Shown here: piece by piece, positions 19,040-27,770 of the stretch
Layout: each line of letters opens with the position of its first letter
Numbering within the stretch: the first letter of the stretch is position 1
DNA from: Microbacterium caowuchunii
Lineage (GTDB): Bacteria > Actinomycetota > Actinomycetes > Actinomycetales > Microbacteriaceae
NCBI RefSeq assembly: GCF_008727755.1
Contig: NZ_CP044231.1
Coordinates: 1,364,001 to 1,428,000, forward strand
Length of the DNA: 64,000 bases
Direction: 5' to 3'
The notes under the pieces: generated by a model
Seen by the model: the letters and a program-made list of their open reading frames with translations, nothing else
Told to the model about the DNA's origin: nothing
The model's database searches: none
Made by a program: the position numbers and the translations under genes

Positions 19040-19603
19040 TCAGTGACCGGGAAGTCGGGTGTGCGAGCCGACGGTATGCCAGGAGCGGTTGAAGTACACC
19101 AGTCCGTCACGCTCTCCGTACTGCTCGACGTGATCGTCGCCGATACTCGACTCGACGCCTTCTGCGACGATCACCGTGGATCCACCGGCATCCAGGCGGT
19201 GCAGGACGCGTCCCCGGATCCACGCGCGGGCCGCAGGGAACACGGGTTCGCCGGTGTCGAGGCGAGCCCAGGAGCTCTCGTCACCGAAACGGTCGATGTC
19301 GGAGGTGGCTCCGAGCTCGGCCAGATCCTGCGCGGCCGCGTCGAGCAGGTGGACCACGACGGTGGTCGACGAACGCAGGGTCGCCGTGCTGGAGGACTGA
19401 CTGGAGACGGAGAACATGAAGATGGGCGGGGACGCGCTGACGGACGCCAGCGAGCTCGCGGTGAGGGCGACGGGCCCGTCGGCGGCATCCGCGGTGACGA
19501 GCGCGACGCCTCCTGGATGCAGCCGGAACGCGACCGTGAAATGATCCGCGGTCAGCGGGCGCCCGCTGAGACGTCGACGGGAGGCGACCATCGTCCGACT
19601 CAT
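19040..19603 (-). CDS. Flavin reductase, component of a two-component monooxygenase
   Basis: 187 residues of the flavin reductase-like (HpaC/HsaB type) fold: LTADHFTVAFRLHPGGVALVTA near the N-terminus, ALTASSLASVSASPP (flavin-binding loop, about 46-60) and the C-terminal LVYFNRSWHTV. It would supply reduced FMN or FAD to the oxygenase encoded just upstream. Its ATG overlaps the oxygenase stop by 4 bases (ATGA). Confidence 0.88.
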   Translation of the reverse strand: MSRTMVASRRRLSGRPLTADHFTVAFRLHPGGVALVTADAADGPVALTASSLASVSASPPIFMFSVSSQSSSTATLRSSTTVVVHLLDAAAQDLAELGATSDIDRFGDESSWARLDTGEPVFPAARAWIRGRVLHRLDAGGSTVIVAEGVESSIGDDHVEQYGERDGLVYFNRSWHTVGSHTRLPGH

Positions 19604-20817
19604 CCGTTCACCATGGCCGACATGTATCGCACGGAAGCCTGTCGCCAGTTCAGGGTCACGTGCGAGGCGACGAGCTCGGCGTCACGCTTGGCGCGGGAGG
19701 CGGAATGCTGAGGGAAGCCGGCTTTCGCTCCGACGATCATCTGAAGGCGCTGCGCGGCACGCAAGGCCACTCGAGCCACGAGCGAGTTGTCGCGGACCTG
19801 CTCCGCGAGCTGGGCTTCGTCGAGGACGACCCGCTGGTGCGCCAGATCAGAGGCTTCCCTGCTGCGGTACTCGATGAGCCGCCTTGCCATCTCGAGCTCG
19901 CCGGTGATCTCGGCGTACTCCGTTGCCACATAGTCCTGATCCGTGAGCCGCAGCGTGCCGCCGAGCGCGTTGGCGACGCGACTGGTGGATCCGGCCGTCG
20001 CCGCGAAATCCTCTGCGGCCCCCATCGCCGCCCCCACGCCGACGCCGGCGAAGGTGAAGCGCCCGTACGACGGCCAGGGCGCGTACATGGCGTCGAAGGT
20101 CGGGTGGAGCCCACGGCGCTCCTGAATCTTGTCGACGGTGTCGGCTGTGCGCATGACGCGGTGGTCCGGCACGAACACGTCCCTGACGACCTTCGTTCGG
20201 CTACCGGTCCCGCGCAAACCGGTCGGTGTCCAATCATCCACTGTCTCGGCATCGGCGGCGGGAACGATGAACATGTGCCCCTCGCCCGCCTCGCCGACGG
20301 GAGCGTTGAAGATGAGCCACTCGGAGAAGTCCGATCCGCTGCAGAACCCCCAACTGCCTGACAGACGGTACCCACCCGGAACCCGACGGGTGCTCGCCTT
20401 CAGATTCAGGTTGGTGTTGCCCGCGAGCGTTGCGTAGCTGTCATCGCCCCAGATCTCGTCCTGGGTCTCTTCCGGAAAGGAGAGCACAGCCATGTTGTCC
20501 GAGCTGAGGATGGAGAAGACCCAGGCCGTGGATGCGCACCCGCGTGCGAGGGTCATCGCGACTTTGGCGTGCTCGTGTTCGGTCAGCTCGAGGCCGTGAT
20601 ACTTCTTCGGCTTCAGAACATGCAGAAGGCCGGCCTCCTGGACCGCACGGTACACATCGTCGGGGATTCGGCGGTTGGCGTCGATCTCCACTGCCCGTTC
20701 CTTGAGCATGGGAACGAGCGTCTCCGCGGCGGCGAGGATGTCCCGCGCGGACATATCGGGCTTCGGGGGCGCTGGGGGATTCTCGCGCGATGCATGACGA
20801 TCTACGAGCGTGCTCAT
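19600..20817 (-). CDS. Flavin-dependent monooxygenase, acyl-CoA dehydrogenase fold (HsaA/HpaH group)
   Basis: A 405-residue oxygenase of the group D flavin monooxygenases. It shows N-terminal ACAD-like helices (LVPMLKERAVEIDANRRIPDDVY), the RGCASTAWVFSILSSDNM segment, a central beta domain (GGYRLSGSWGFCSGSDFSEW) and a C-terminal helical bundle. Such enzymes hydroxylate phenolic or steroid-ring substrates, or act in dibenzothiophene-type desulfurisation, using reduced flavin from a partner. ATG 20817 is preferred over an in-frame ATG 13 codons upstream because AGGAGG lies just before it. It is divergent from a LysR gene. The substrate is unknown. Confidence 0.85.
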   Translation of the reverse strand: MSTLVDRHASRENPPAPPKPDMSARDILAAAETLVPMLKERAVEIDANRRIPDDVYRAVQEAGLLHVLKPKKYHGLELTEHEHAKVAMTLARGCASTAWVFSILSSDNMAVLSFPEETQDEIWGDDSYATLAGNTNLNLKASTRRVPGGYRLSGSWGFCSGSDFSEWLIFNAPVGEAGEGHMFIVPAADAETVDDWTPTGLRGTGSRTKVVRDVFVPDHRVMRTADTVDKIQERRGLHPTFDAMYAPWPSYGRFTFAGVGVGAAMGAAEDFAATAGSTSRVANALGGTLRLTDQDYVATEYAEITGELEMARRLIEYRSREASDLAHQRVVLDEAQLAEQVRDNSLVARVALRAAQRLQMIVGAKAGFPQHSASRAKRDAELVASHVTLNWRQASVRYMSAMVNG

Positions 20818-20975
20818 GAGTCCTCCTTGTGCGACCGGCACTGGTCGCGTTCTCAAAACCTGCGAGTCGAAGAGTCACCGCTGGGCCAACTCCTCGCTGA
20901 CGTCGCGGGGCGACCCCGTCGGTGTCCTCCTCCGCCGATGTTGCAGATCACGTCCTACCTCGGTCAAGATCGGTT

Positions 20976-21001
20976 AATCGCACTACTTCCGCAGTCTGAT
21001 T
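20976..21001. promoter_or_regulatory. Candidate LysR binding dyad in the divergent region
   Basis: AATCGCACT (20976-20984) and AGTCTGATT (20993-21001) form an imperfect inverted repeat (7 of 9 pairs) in the 234 bases between the monooxygenase start and the LysR-type gene. This is the usual place for a LysR operator controlling both directions. No other sites were compared. Confidence 0.35.
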
Positions 21002-21051
21002 GATGTATGCGCGGGGGCGGACACAAGATCACAGCGACGAGGAGGTCGAAT

Positions 21052-21990
21052 GTGGACGAGTCGGTCATCGGGGACGAACACCCGGCGCCGAACTGGAGTG
21101 ACTTCTCGCTTCGCCAGCTGGCGCACTTCGTCGCTGTAGCGGACGCGGGGACCCTCGCGGGCGCTGCCGAGCGGTTGTTCATGTCGCCCTCAGCCGTCGC
21201 CGCATCGCTGAGCGAGCTGGAACGGCTGCTCGGGGCCGACCTCTGCGTCCGACGCCGAGCCCAGGGGGTCACCCTCACCCCGGTCGGGCGCGTGTTGCTC
21301 GTGGAGGCCAAGCGGCTCCTGGCTCAGGCGGCGGAGATCAGCTACCTCGCGCGCGGGAACGATCAGGAGCTCACCGGCCCGCTCGTCGTGGGGTGTTATG
21401 TCACGCTCGCGCCCACTGTTCTGCCCCGCCTTCTCGAGACATTCGAGACCGATCATCCGCGCGTCACGGTGGACCTCGTGGAGGGCGACCAGATCCGTCT
21501 GCAGGAGGGCCTGTTCGCCGGAGAACTCGACATCGCGATCATGTACGACCTCGATCTGTCCGAGGCATTGACGTCCGTGCCGCTCTATGAGCCCCGCGCC
21601 TACGCACTGTTCGCCGCAGATCACCCGCTGGCGTCTGCGGATTTCGTCACGCTCGAACAGTTGTCGACGGAGCCGTTGGCCCTTTTCAACCAGGCGCCCA
21701 GCGCGCGGTACGCGATGTCACTGTTCCACGATGTGGGGTTGAAGCCGAATATCCGTCATCGCACGCAGACCTACGAACTCACACGTTCCCTCGTGGCCCG
21801 GAATCTGGCCTACGCGCTCCTCGTTCAGCGCCCCACCAATAAGTCGAGCTACGAGGGATTCTCGATCGTGGAGAAAGAGATCCTCCCTGAGGTCAAGGGG
21901 TGCCCCGTCGTCCTCGCCTGGCCGAGGGATGTTCCACTGTCACCGCGCGCGAAAGCGCTCGAACGGCTCGCGCGCGCCCACTACCGGTGA
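21052..21990 (+). CDS. LysR-family transcriptional regulator
   Basis: 312 residues from GTG 21052 (GAGGAGG about 7 bases upstream). ATG 21007 in the same frame would add 15 residues but has no ribosome site. The N-terminal winged HTH is typical (FSLRQLAHFVAVADAGTLAGAAERLFMSPSAVAASLSELE), followed by a periplasmic-binding-type effector domain (about 95-300). It is divergently arranged with the flavin monooxygenase operon, which it likely controls; a solute-binding lipoprotein gene follows downstream on the same strand. Confidence 0.88.
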   Translation: MDESVIGDEHPAPNWSDFSLRQLAHFVAVADAGTLAGAAERLFMSPSAVAASLSELERLLGADLCVRRRAQGVTLTPVGRVLLVEAKRLLAQAAEISYLARGNDQELTGPLVVGCYVTLAPTVLPRLLETFETDHPRVTVDLVEGDQIRLQEGLFAGELDIAIMYDLDLSEALTSVPLYEPRAYALFAADHPLASADFVTLEQLSTEPLALFNQAPSARYAMSLFHDVGLKPNIRHRTQTYELTRSLVARNLAYALLVQRPTNKSSYEGFSIVEKEILPEVKGCPVVLAWPRDVPLSPRAKALERLARAHYR

Positions 21991-22187
21991 TCGGCTCGCC
22001 CCAAACACGGAGAAATCGTTCTAGCTGCACGATTTGTCCGGTTTGACCCGTCATATGCACGCCCGGAACCATGGGCAGCATCGCGCGAGCTTCCGGGTAC
22101 ACCGGAAGCAGGCGGAGCCGAGGGCGCAGGACTCAGCGGCGAGTTCTGTGCGGCATCCGAACGCGAATACCAGGGAGGTTCTGCTCG

Positions 22188-23453
22188 ATGAAGATCACGA
22201 AACGGACGAGAAGAGACGTCGTGGCGCTCGCCGCGCTCTGCACCATCGCGCTGGCGATGAGCGGCTGCGCGCGCGGCGGGGACGCGGAGGCTGAGGAAGG
22301 GGAGGTCACCGCCTCGCCGGGTATCACCGACACCACGATCACCTTCGGCACCACGTCGCCGCTGTCCGGAAGCGCCGCCGGCGTCGGCAACTGTGCGGCG
22401 GACGGAGCGATCGCGTACTTCGAATCACGGAACGCCGACGGCGGCATCACCTTCGGGGATGGCAAGACCCGAAACGTCGAGTTCAAGGCGTATGACGACG
22501 GCTATGACCCGCAGAGAGCACTCGCCAACTTTCAGCAGATGGTGTCCGACGGGGTGTTCGGAACGGCGCTGAGCCTCGGTACCCCGACGAACAGGGCGTT
22601 CCGGGATGCTGCCATCGCAGCCGAAGTCCCGCAGGTCCTCGTCCAGACCGGGGACCCGCTCTTCAGCGACCGGGCCGAGAGCCCCTGGCAGCTCGGGCTC
22701 CTGCCGATCTACCAGCAGGAGGGCCAAGCGTTCGGAGAGCTCCTCGCAGCCAGCCCGGGAGAGCATCGCGTCGCCATCCTCTACCAGAACGACGATTTCG
22801 GACTGGGCTACGTCGAGGGATTCAAGCTGGGTATCGAGGGTGCAGAGAACATCGAAGTGGTCAAGGAGATCGGTTACGAGGCAACCGCGACCGAAGTCAA
22901 CGCCCAGATCACCGATCTCGCGTCGACCGACGCCGACGTGTTCTTCAACGCGATGTCCTCGCTCGCGCCGCTCGTGATCGGTTCACTGCAACAAGCCCAC
23001 ACCCTGGGGTGGAGCCCGAGCCTGTTCTTGCCTTCCACCTCATCCAGCCCCGCCCTGCTCGAACCGTCGGGCGTGGCGGACTCCTTCGCCGGAATCTACT
23101 CGACGGCGTCGTCGCTGTCAGCGGCTTCGCCCGCGTTCCAGGACAGCGAAGAAGGCCAGCGATTCCTCGACGCTCTGCACACGTACACGGCGCAAACGGA
23201 CGTCCCCGGATTCCCTCAGTGCGTGTGGAGCTGGATCGGCGCGTCCATCCTCGAAGAGGCGTTCACGAAGATGACGGAGCCCACGCGGGCGAGCTTCATG
23301 GAAGCGCTGCGTTCGGTGTCCGGGTTCTCCGCGCCATTCCTGCTCGATGGCGGACTCATCGATGCCACGCACGAGGACCGGCCCGCGATGAGCGATGTCG
23401 TGGTCATGGAGTTCAACGGAGCCGGGTTCGGGCCGGCGGACTCCATCTCCTGA
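22188..23453 (+). CDS. Branched-chain amino acid-type ABC transporter solute-binding lipoprotein
   Basis: 421 residues. A signal peptide with lipobox (ALAMSGC, Cys near 26) is followed by a type-I periplasmic binding fold (Peripla_BP_6): ITFGTTSPLSGSAAGVG, VAILYQNDDFGLGYVEGFK. ATG 22188 is chosen because the lipoprotein signal starts there with GGGAGG upstream; a longer open frame has no such signal. No permease or ATPase genes accompany it in this window. Its neighbours (LysR, flavin monooxygenase) suggest an aromatic or other organic acid ligand, by inference only. A hairpin follows the stop. Confidence 0.88.
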   Translation: MKITKRTRRDVVALAALCTIALAMSGCARGGDAEAEEGEVTASPGITDTTITFGTTSPLSGSAAGVGNCAADGAIAYFESRNADGGITFGDGKTRNVEFKAYDDGYDPQRALANFQQMVSDGVFGTALSLGTPTNRAFRDAAIAAEVPQVLVQTGDPLFSDRAESPWQLGLLPIYQQEGQAFGELLAASPGEHRVAILYQNDDFGLGYVEGFKLGIEGAENIEVVKEIGYEATATEVNAQITDLASTDADVFFNAMSSLAPLVIGSLQQAHTLGWSPSLFLPSTSSSPALLEPSGVADSFAGIYSTASSLSAASPAFQDSEEGQRFLDALHTYTAQTDVPGFPQCVWSWIGASILEEAFTKMTEPTRASFMEALRSVSGFSAPFLLDGGLIDATHEDRPAMSDVVVMEFNGAGFGPADSIS

Positions 23454-23459
23454 GCGTTC

Positions 23460-23491
23460 GGGGGCTCGGCGCGGCACGCGGCCGAGCCCCC
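23460..23491 (+). terminator. Terminator hairpin after the solute-binding protein gene
   Basis: GGGGGCTCGGC (23460-23470) pairs perfectly with GCCGAGCCCCC (23481-23491) across a 10-base loop, starting 6 bases after the stop codon. Confidence 0.75.
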
Positions 23492-23604
23492 GTGCGCTCT
23501 TCGCGGCGTGGAAACCCGCGGATCCGTTCGGCTGCGTCCGCGCAGGCGCCGGAATACGCATGGTCGGACGCTGCGGGAGCCAGAACGCGCCGCCCCACGT
23601 CGCA

Positions 23605-25731
23605 TCACCCGGCGCCGGGAGCGGCCCCGTCGTCCGCGGAACGCGGTCCCCGGCCGGCACGCTCACCCTCGGACAGCGCATCACGCAGCTGGGCGCGGGT
23701 GGTCACGCTCAGTTTGGGGAAGATCTTGTAGAGGTGCCCGCCAACGGTGCGGGGTGAGAGGTACAGCCGGGCCGCGATCTGCTTGTTCGACAGTCCTTCC
23801 GCCGCCAGCTCCGCTATCCGGGTCTCCTGGTCGGTGAGATCGCCCACTCGCACGGCGATCTCGCGCTGGCACGCTCGAAGCTCGCGCTGCACCCGCTCCA
23901 GCCAGGCGCCCGCCTGCACACTGCGCAGCTCGTGCTCGACGCGGAAGAGGTGCCGCCGTGCTTCTGCAGTGCGGTTCAGCCTCCTCAGCCGCTCCGCATA
24001 GACGAGGCGCAGCCGGGCGGATTCGTAGACGAACGGATGCGTCTGCGCGCGGGCGAGGAGATCCTCCGCCGGCCGCAGGTCCCTGCGCATGGCGAGCGCT
24101 GCGTCGCACGCGGCCAGGACGAACTCGGCGCGCTCCAGGCGATGAGGGCGGAGGAGTTCGCGGGTGCGCTCGACGCGCTCCGCGGCATCCTCGTCGCGCT
24201 GGAGAAGGATGGCGTAGTCGACGAAGTCGAACAATTCGACCGGACCGTATGGGCCGGCGGTGAGGTCCAGGACGTCGGGCTCCCGCGTGGACAGCAGCGC
24301 CAGCGCATGCTCGTGGTTCCCCCGCGGCCCCTCGATCATCACCTCCACGGAGTCCAGCACGGTCCTGAGCCGGTACGCGCGCCGGAGCACGGGATCGGCG
24401 CGGATGCGATCCACCCGCTCCTTCGCCGAGTCGCGCTCGCCGCGGAACGCCTCCGCCAGGGCGAGGAGCGTCTCGGCACTGATGCGCATCAGCGGGATCG
24501 GTACGGTTACGGTCGTCTCCATCCCGATGCGCACCACGGTCTCGAGCCTGTCCCAGTGCTGGTTGTGGGCACGGATGACCGACTCCCACGTCGCGGCGAC
24601 CGTGCGCACGAGTCTGTTTCCCGCACCCGTGGGCAACTCGCCGCACGGAGCGGACGTTCCCCGTCGCATGTCCCGGTAGCTCTGGAGCAGCGCTGCCACG
24701 CATCCCGCGAGTTGCGACCACCCGCGGCCGTCGGGGGTGGTGGGGAACGTGAGATGCGGCTCGAACGCGGTGTCCGGCGCAACGATCGTGGCGGCGATCG
24801 CGGTGATCGCGGGATGCAGAGGCATGGCCGCGGTAGAGCAGGCTTGCAGGAACCCCTCCCACGCCTGCGGATCGCCGTCCACGATGGTGGCGAGCGCGTA
24901 GACGGTGAGCGCTTCCCCCACGGCCGGGTCATCGAGACCGTCCTGGCGTAGCCGTGCGAGAACGGTCTCCCTCGCCGCCACACTGTCCCCCTCCAGCAGG
25001 GCCTGCCGCAGACCCCGTGCCGGGGCGCTCTCCCGGATGAGCACACGCGTGTCGGAGAACATGAACGTCTCCAGCACCCTGTCCGCCATCCCGAAGTCCC
25101 CGTCGAAGACAGCGGCGTTCGCGGCCTGGGCGGCGAGGGATGCGGCGAGCTCCGGAGACGAGGCCGTCTGGGCCGCCCGGACGAGGCAGAACACCGCCCA
25201 GGGCGGGCGATCCGCACGCGCGAAGTAGTCCGCCGCCGCCACGAGGTCGGCGATCTCGACCGGCTCGCCGGCGAAAAAGAGATGCAGCGCACCTCCGTGT
25301 GCGCGCCGCGGGCCGGAGAAGCAGGCGCGGCCGGCGACTCCGTGGTCGTCCGGCTCGGATCCGGCGACGACCGCGAGCCGATGAAGAGGTGACATCCAGG
25401 TGACCAGGCCCATGCGCTCGACATCGACGAACCCGCTGGCCGCCGCCGCGGCCCGGTCCAGCGGAGCCGCGCTCACGTCTTCCTGCAGCGCGAGCGCGAG
25501 CAGGCTGCCGCGGAGGTCCGGCGACAGCGCCCGGAAGTCGGCGGCGAGGGTCCGACCCTCCGGGGTCAGATCGCTGACCCGGGGGAGCGCATCGGACCAC
25601 TGGTCCTGGCGGGAGAGCCTTGCGATCGCCCCCGCGGGAGCGCCGGGCGCGCCGTACATGTTCTCGACGTGCCGGAGGACGAGAGCGGACGGCGTCGGCA
25701 TGTCGGTCCCGTCGGGCGATCGGGTGACCAT
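23605..25731 (-). CDS. Large LuxR-family regulator lacking the N-terminal ATPase
   Basis: A 708-residue, Ala/Arg-rich, mostly helical protein with a C-terminal LuxR helix-turn-helix (about 635-690: LTDQETRIAELAAEGLSNKQ then IAARLYLSPRTVGGHLYKIF). The long helical middle part resembles the TPR-like region of LAL/MalT regulators. No Walker A motif is present, and the N-terminus begins in what is normally the segment after the ATPase module, so it is a shortened LAL-type protein. An in-frame ATG 10 codons downstream is an alternative start. It is divergent from two alpha/beta hydrolases, its probable targets. Confidence 0.82.
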   Translation of the reverse strand: MVTRSPDGTDMPTPSALVLRHVENMYGAPGAPAGAIARLSRQDQWSDALPRVSDLTPEGRTLAADFRALSPDLRGSLLALALQEDVSAAPLDRAAAAASGFVDVERMGLVTWMSPLHRLAVVAGSEPDDHGVAGRACFSGPRRAHGGALHLFFAGEPVEIADLVAAADYFARADRPPWAVFCLVRAAQTASSPELAASLAAQAANAAVFDGDFGMADRVLETFMFSDTRVLIRESAPARGLRQALLEGDSVAARETVLARLRQDGLDDPAVGEALTVYALATIVDGDPQAWEGFLQACSTAAMPLHPAITAIAATIVAPDTAFEPHLTFPTTPDGRGWSQLAGCVAALLQSYRDMRRGTSAPCGELPTGAGNRLVRTVAATWESVIRAHNQHWDRLETVVRIGMETTVTVPIPLMRISAETLLALAEAFRGERDSAKERVDRIRADPVLRRAYRLRTVLDSVEVMIEGPRGNHEHALALLSTREPDVLDLTAGPYGPVELFDFVDYAILLQRDEDAAERVERTRELLRPHRLERAEFVLAACDAALAMRRDLRPAEDLLARAQTHPFVYESARLRLVYAERLRRLNRTAEARRHLFRVEHELRSVQAGAWLERVQRELRACQREIAVRVGDLTDQETRIAELAAEGLSNKQIAARLYLSPRTVGGHLYKIFPKLSVTTRAQLRDALSEGERAGRGPRSADDGAAPGAG

Positions 25732-25787
25732 GCTTGATCATATGGAAAGGCCTGGTCAGCGCGCACCCCTCACCCGCGTCCGCTGAG

Positions 25788-25805
25788 CCGGGTCACACGA
25801 CCCGG
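25788..25805. repeat. Palindrome CCGGGTC-N4-GACCCGG between LuxR gene and hydrolases
   Basis: A perfect 7-base inverted repeat with a 4-base loop in the 226-base divergent region between the LuxR-type gene (start 25731) and the first alpha/beta hydrolase (25958). The symmetric form and place fit an operator; function is unproven. Confidence 0.35.
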
Positions 25806-25957
25806 GTGCGCCGCGATCCGCTTTCGCGACCCGCCGATGACTCGTCCGAGTCGATCGACTCTCCGCGCGGGTCACCTCAGCGCCGCAGGATCGACTCACC
25901 GGCGCACAGCCGGGAGGACGCCCGGTACCGCACCGGGCGGCGAGGGGAGCGACCATC

Positions 25958-26671
25958 ATGTCCCAGAGCAACACCACCGTCGTGCTGGTCCACGGAGCGT
26001 TCGCCGAGAACGGGAGCTGGAACGGCGTCATCGAGCGGTTGACGCACAACGGTGTCCGCGCGTTCGCGGTGGCGAACCCGCTGCGCAGCGTGACGGGTGA
26101 CGCCGAGTACGTGGCGGACGTCGTGCGCGGCGTCGACGGTCCGGTCGTACTCGTCGGGCACTCCTACGGGGGTGTCGTCATCACCCAGGCGGCGGAGTCC
26201 GCGGGCAACGTCCAGGCCCTGGTCTACGTCAGCGCCTTCGCCCCCGACACCGGTGAATCGGCCGCCGCCCTCACCGCTCTGTACCCGGGCAGCACGCTGG
26301 GCGATGCCGTCTCCGGTGTCGCGCTCAGCTCGGGGGAGACCGATCTCACCATCCGCACGGAACTGTTCCACCAGCAGTTCTGCGCGGATGTGGACGCGGC
26401 GACGGCAGCGCTGATGGCGGCGACCCAGCGCGGATTCTCCGACCGCGCCCTGAACGGGCCGCTCGCCACCTCCGCCCCCGGCTGGCGGAGGCTGCCCTCC
26501 TGGTTCGTCTACGGCGGAGCGGACAGGAACATCCCGGCCGCCGCCATCGCCTTCTTCGCCGTGCGCGCCGGGTCCCGCGGCACCACGGTCGTGGAGGAGG
26601 CCTCCCACGCGATCGGCGTCTCCCAGCCCGATGTCGTGACCCGGACGATCCTCGCGGCGATAGCGGGCTGA
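25958..26671 (+). CDS. Alpha/beta hydrolase (first of tandem pair)
   Basis: 237 residues: N-terminal VVLVHGAFAENGSW (oxyanion), nucleophile elbow GHSYGG (Ser near 70), YVSAFAPDTGESA, a C-terminal acid in YGGADRNIP and His in EEASHAIGVSQPD. It belongs to the AB_hydrolase_6/salicylate-esterase-like group. It is a paralogue of the next gene and lies 63 bases before it; both are preceded by a divergent LuxR regulator. The substrate is unknown. Confidence 0.87.
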   Translation: MSQSNTTVVLVHGAFAENGSWNGVIERLTHNGVRAFAVANPLRSVTGDAEYVADVVRGVDGPVVLVGHSYGGVVITQAAESAGNVQALVYVSAFAPDTGESAAALTALYPGSTLGDAVSGVALSSGETDLTIRTELFHQQFCADVDAATAALMAATQRGFSDRALNGPLATSAPGWRRLPSWFVYGGADRNIPAAAIAFFAVRAGSRGTTVVEEASHAIGVSQPDVVTRTILAAIAG

Positions 26672-26694
26672 CCCCCGCCCTCCCCGGAGAACTG

Positions 26695-26711
26695 CCGCCG
26701 AACGTCGGCGG
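26695..26711 (+). repeat. Small hairpin between the tandem hydrolases
   Basis: CCGCCGA/TCGGCGG with a 3-base loop lies in the 63-base gap before the second hydrolase. It could protect mRNA ends or reduce read-through; weak evidence. Confidence 0.3.
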
Positions 26712-26734
26712 AGGAATGGAAAGGAAACACGATC

Positions 26735-27445
26735 ATGAGTTCTACGAATGAACCGATCACGAACATCGTCCTCGTACACGGGGCGTTCGCTGACGGCTCC
26801 GGATGGCGCGGGGTGTACGACATCCTCACCGCACAGGGACACCGCGTCACCAGCGTGCAGATCCCGCTCACCTCGCTGGAGGACGACATCGCGGCGACGA
26901 ACCGGGTGCTCGACATGCAGGACGGTCCGACGATCCTCGTCGGCCACTCCTGGGGCGGCACGGTCATCACCGCGGCCGGCAACCACCCGTCTGTGTCCGG
27001 GCTGGTGTACGTCTCGGCGCTCGCCCCGGACAGCGGAGAGAACACGGCGAAGCAGTATGAGGGGTTCGCCCCCACCCCGGAGTTCATCATCGATGTCGGA
27101 GACGACGGATTCGGGTTCCTCAACTTCGAGCGGTTCCAGAGCGGCTTCGTCGCCGAGGCGAGCGAAGCGGACGCGGCGTTCCTGCGCGATGCGCAGGTCC
27201 CCGTCAACATGGCGGCTTTCGAGACGCCGGTGGAGCACGCGGCATGGCGGGACAAGCCCTCCTGGGCCGTCATCGCGACCGAGGACAAGGCGTTCGACCA
27301 GGCGATGCTGCAGAGCATGGCGGCGCGGGCGGGCTCCGAGGTCACCTACGTCACCGCCAGTCACGCCTCGTACTTCACGCAGCCCCAGGCGGTCGCCGAG
27401 GTCATCCAGACCGCCGCTCGGAATGCGCTCGTGGCCGTGCAGTGA
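26735..27445 (+). CDS. Alpha/beta hydrolase (second of tandem pair)
   Basis: 236 residues with the same layout as its neighbour: IVLVHGAFADGSGWRGVYDI, GHSWGG nucleophile elbow, YVSALAPDSGENTAKQYEGF, and a C-terminal His in VTASHASYFTQPQAVAEVI. Good ribosome site (AAAGGA). The pair probably arose by duplication and divergence. Members of this group are often annotated as haloalkane-dehalogenase-like or generic esterases; no specific role can be assigned. Confidence 0.87.
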   Translation: MSSTNEPITNIVLVHGAFADGSGWRGVYDILTAQGHRVTSVQIPLTSLEDDIAATNRVLDMQDGPTILVGHSWGGTVITAAGNHPSVSGLVYVSALAPDSGENTAKQYEGFAPTPEFIIDVGDDGFGFLNFERFQSGFVAEASEADAAFLRDAQVPVNMAAFETPVEHAAWRDKPSWAVIATEDKAFDQAMLQSMAARAGSEVTYVTASHASYFTQPQAVAEVIQTAARNALVAVQ

Positions 27446-27770
27446 CGACGGCCGTCTCCCCGGGCCGGCCCGCGCTGCGCGAGCCGGCCCGGTCTGCGTC
27501 CGTGCGACGGAGCCGTCAGTCTCCGCGGGAGGGGGCCCGCCGGGAGGCCGACGGGGACACGGTCGGCTCGCGCGGCTATCCCACCTGGTGGAGATCGGGT
27601 GTGGGGGATCGAACGGCCAACCTCGTTCCGGCGGCGCTGACGTACTGATCGGCGTCGTCGGCGTTTGCGCGCCGGATCTCCCGCCGCCGGTGTAGCGTGG
27701 GCGCCGCGTACGTGCATGGTGAGCTGGGAAGTCTGGTCGGCAGCGTCTTCGCTGACGTTCGGTTCGACGA
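27446..27770. other. Intergenic region with a terminator-like hairpin
   Basis: 325 bases between the second hydrolase and a hypothetical gene. It begins with a strong hairpin (27460-27492). The stretch 27586-27650 superficially resembles the 3' part of a tRNA in reverse, but the T stem does not pair, so no RNA gene is called. No coding sequence is credible. Confidence 0.4.
27460..27492 (+). terminator. Terminator hairpin after the hydrolase pair
   Basis: CCGGGCCGGC (27460-27469) pairs with GCCGGCCCGG (27483-27492), 10 perfect pairs and a 13-base loop, 14 bases after the stop of the second hydrolase. Confidence 0.65.

Noticed and set aside
27586..27650. Sequence resembling the 3' half of a tRNA in reverse orientation (TGGTGGAGATCGG with GGGGATCGAAC)
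   Set aside because: The presumed T stem GGCCG does not pair with its partner and no acceptor or anticodon stem can be built. Without an integrase gene there is no support for an attachment site.
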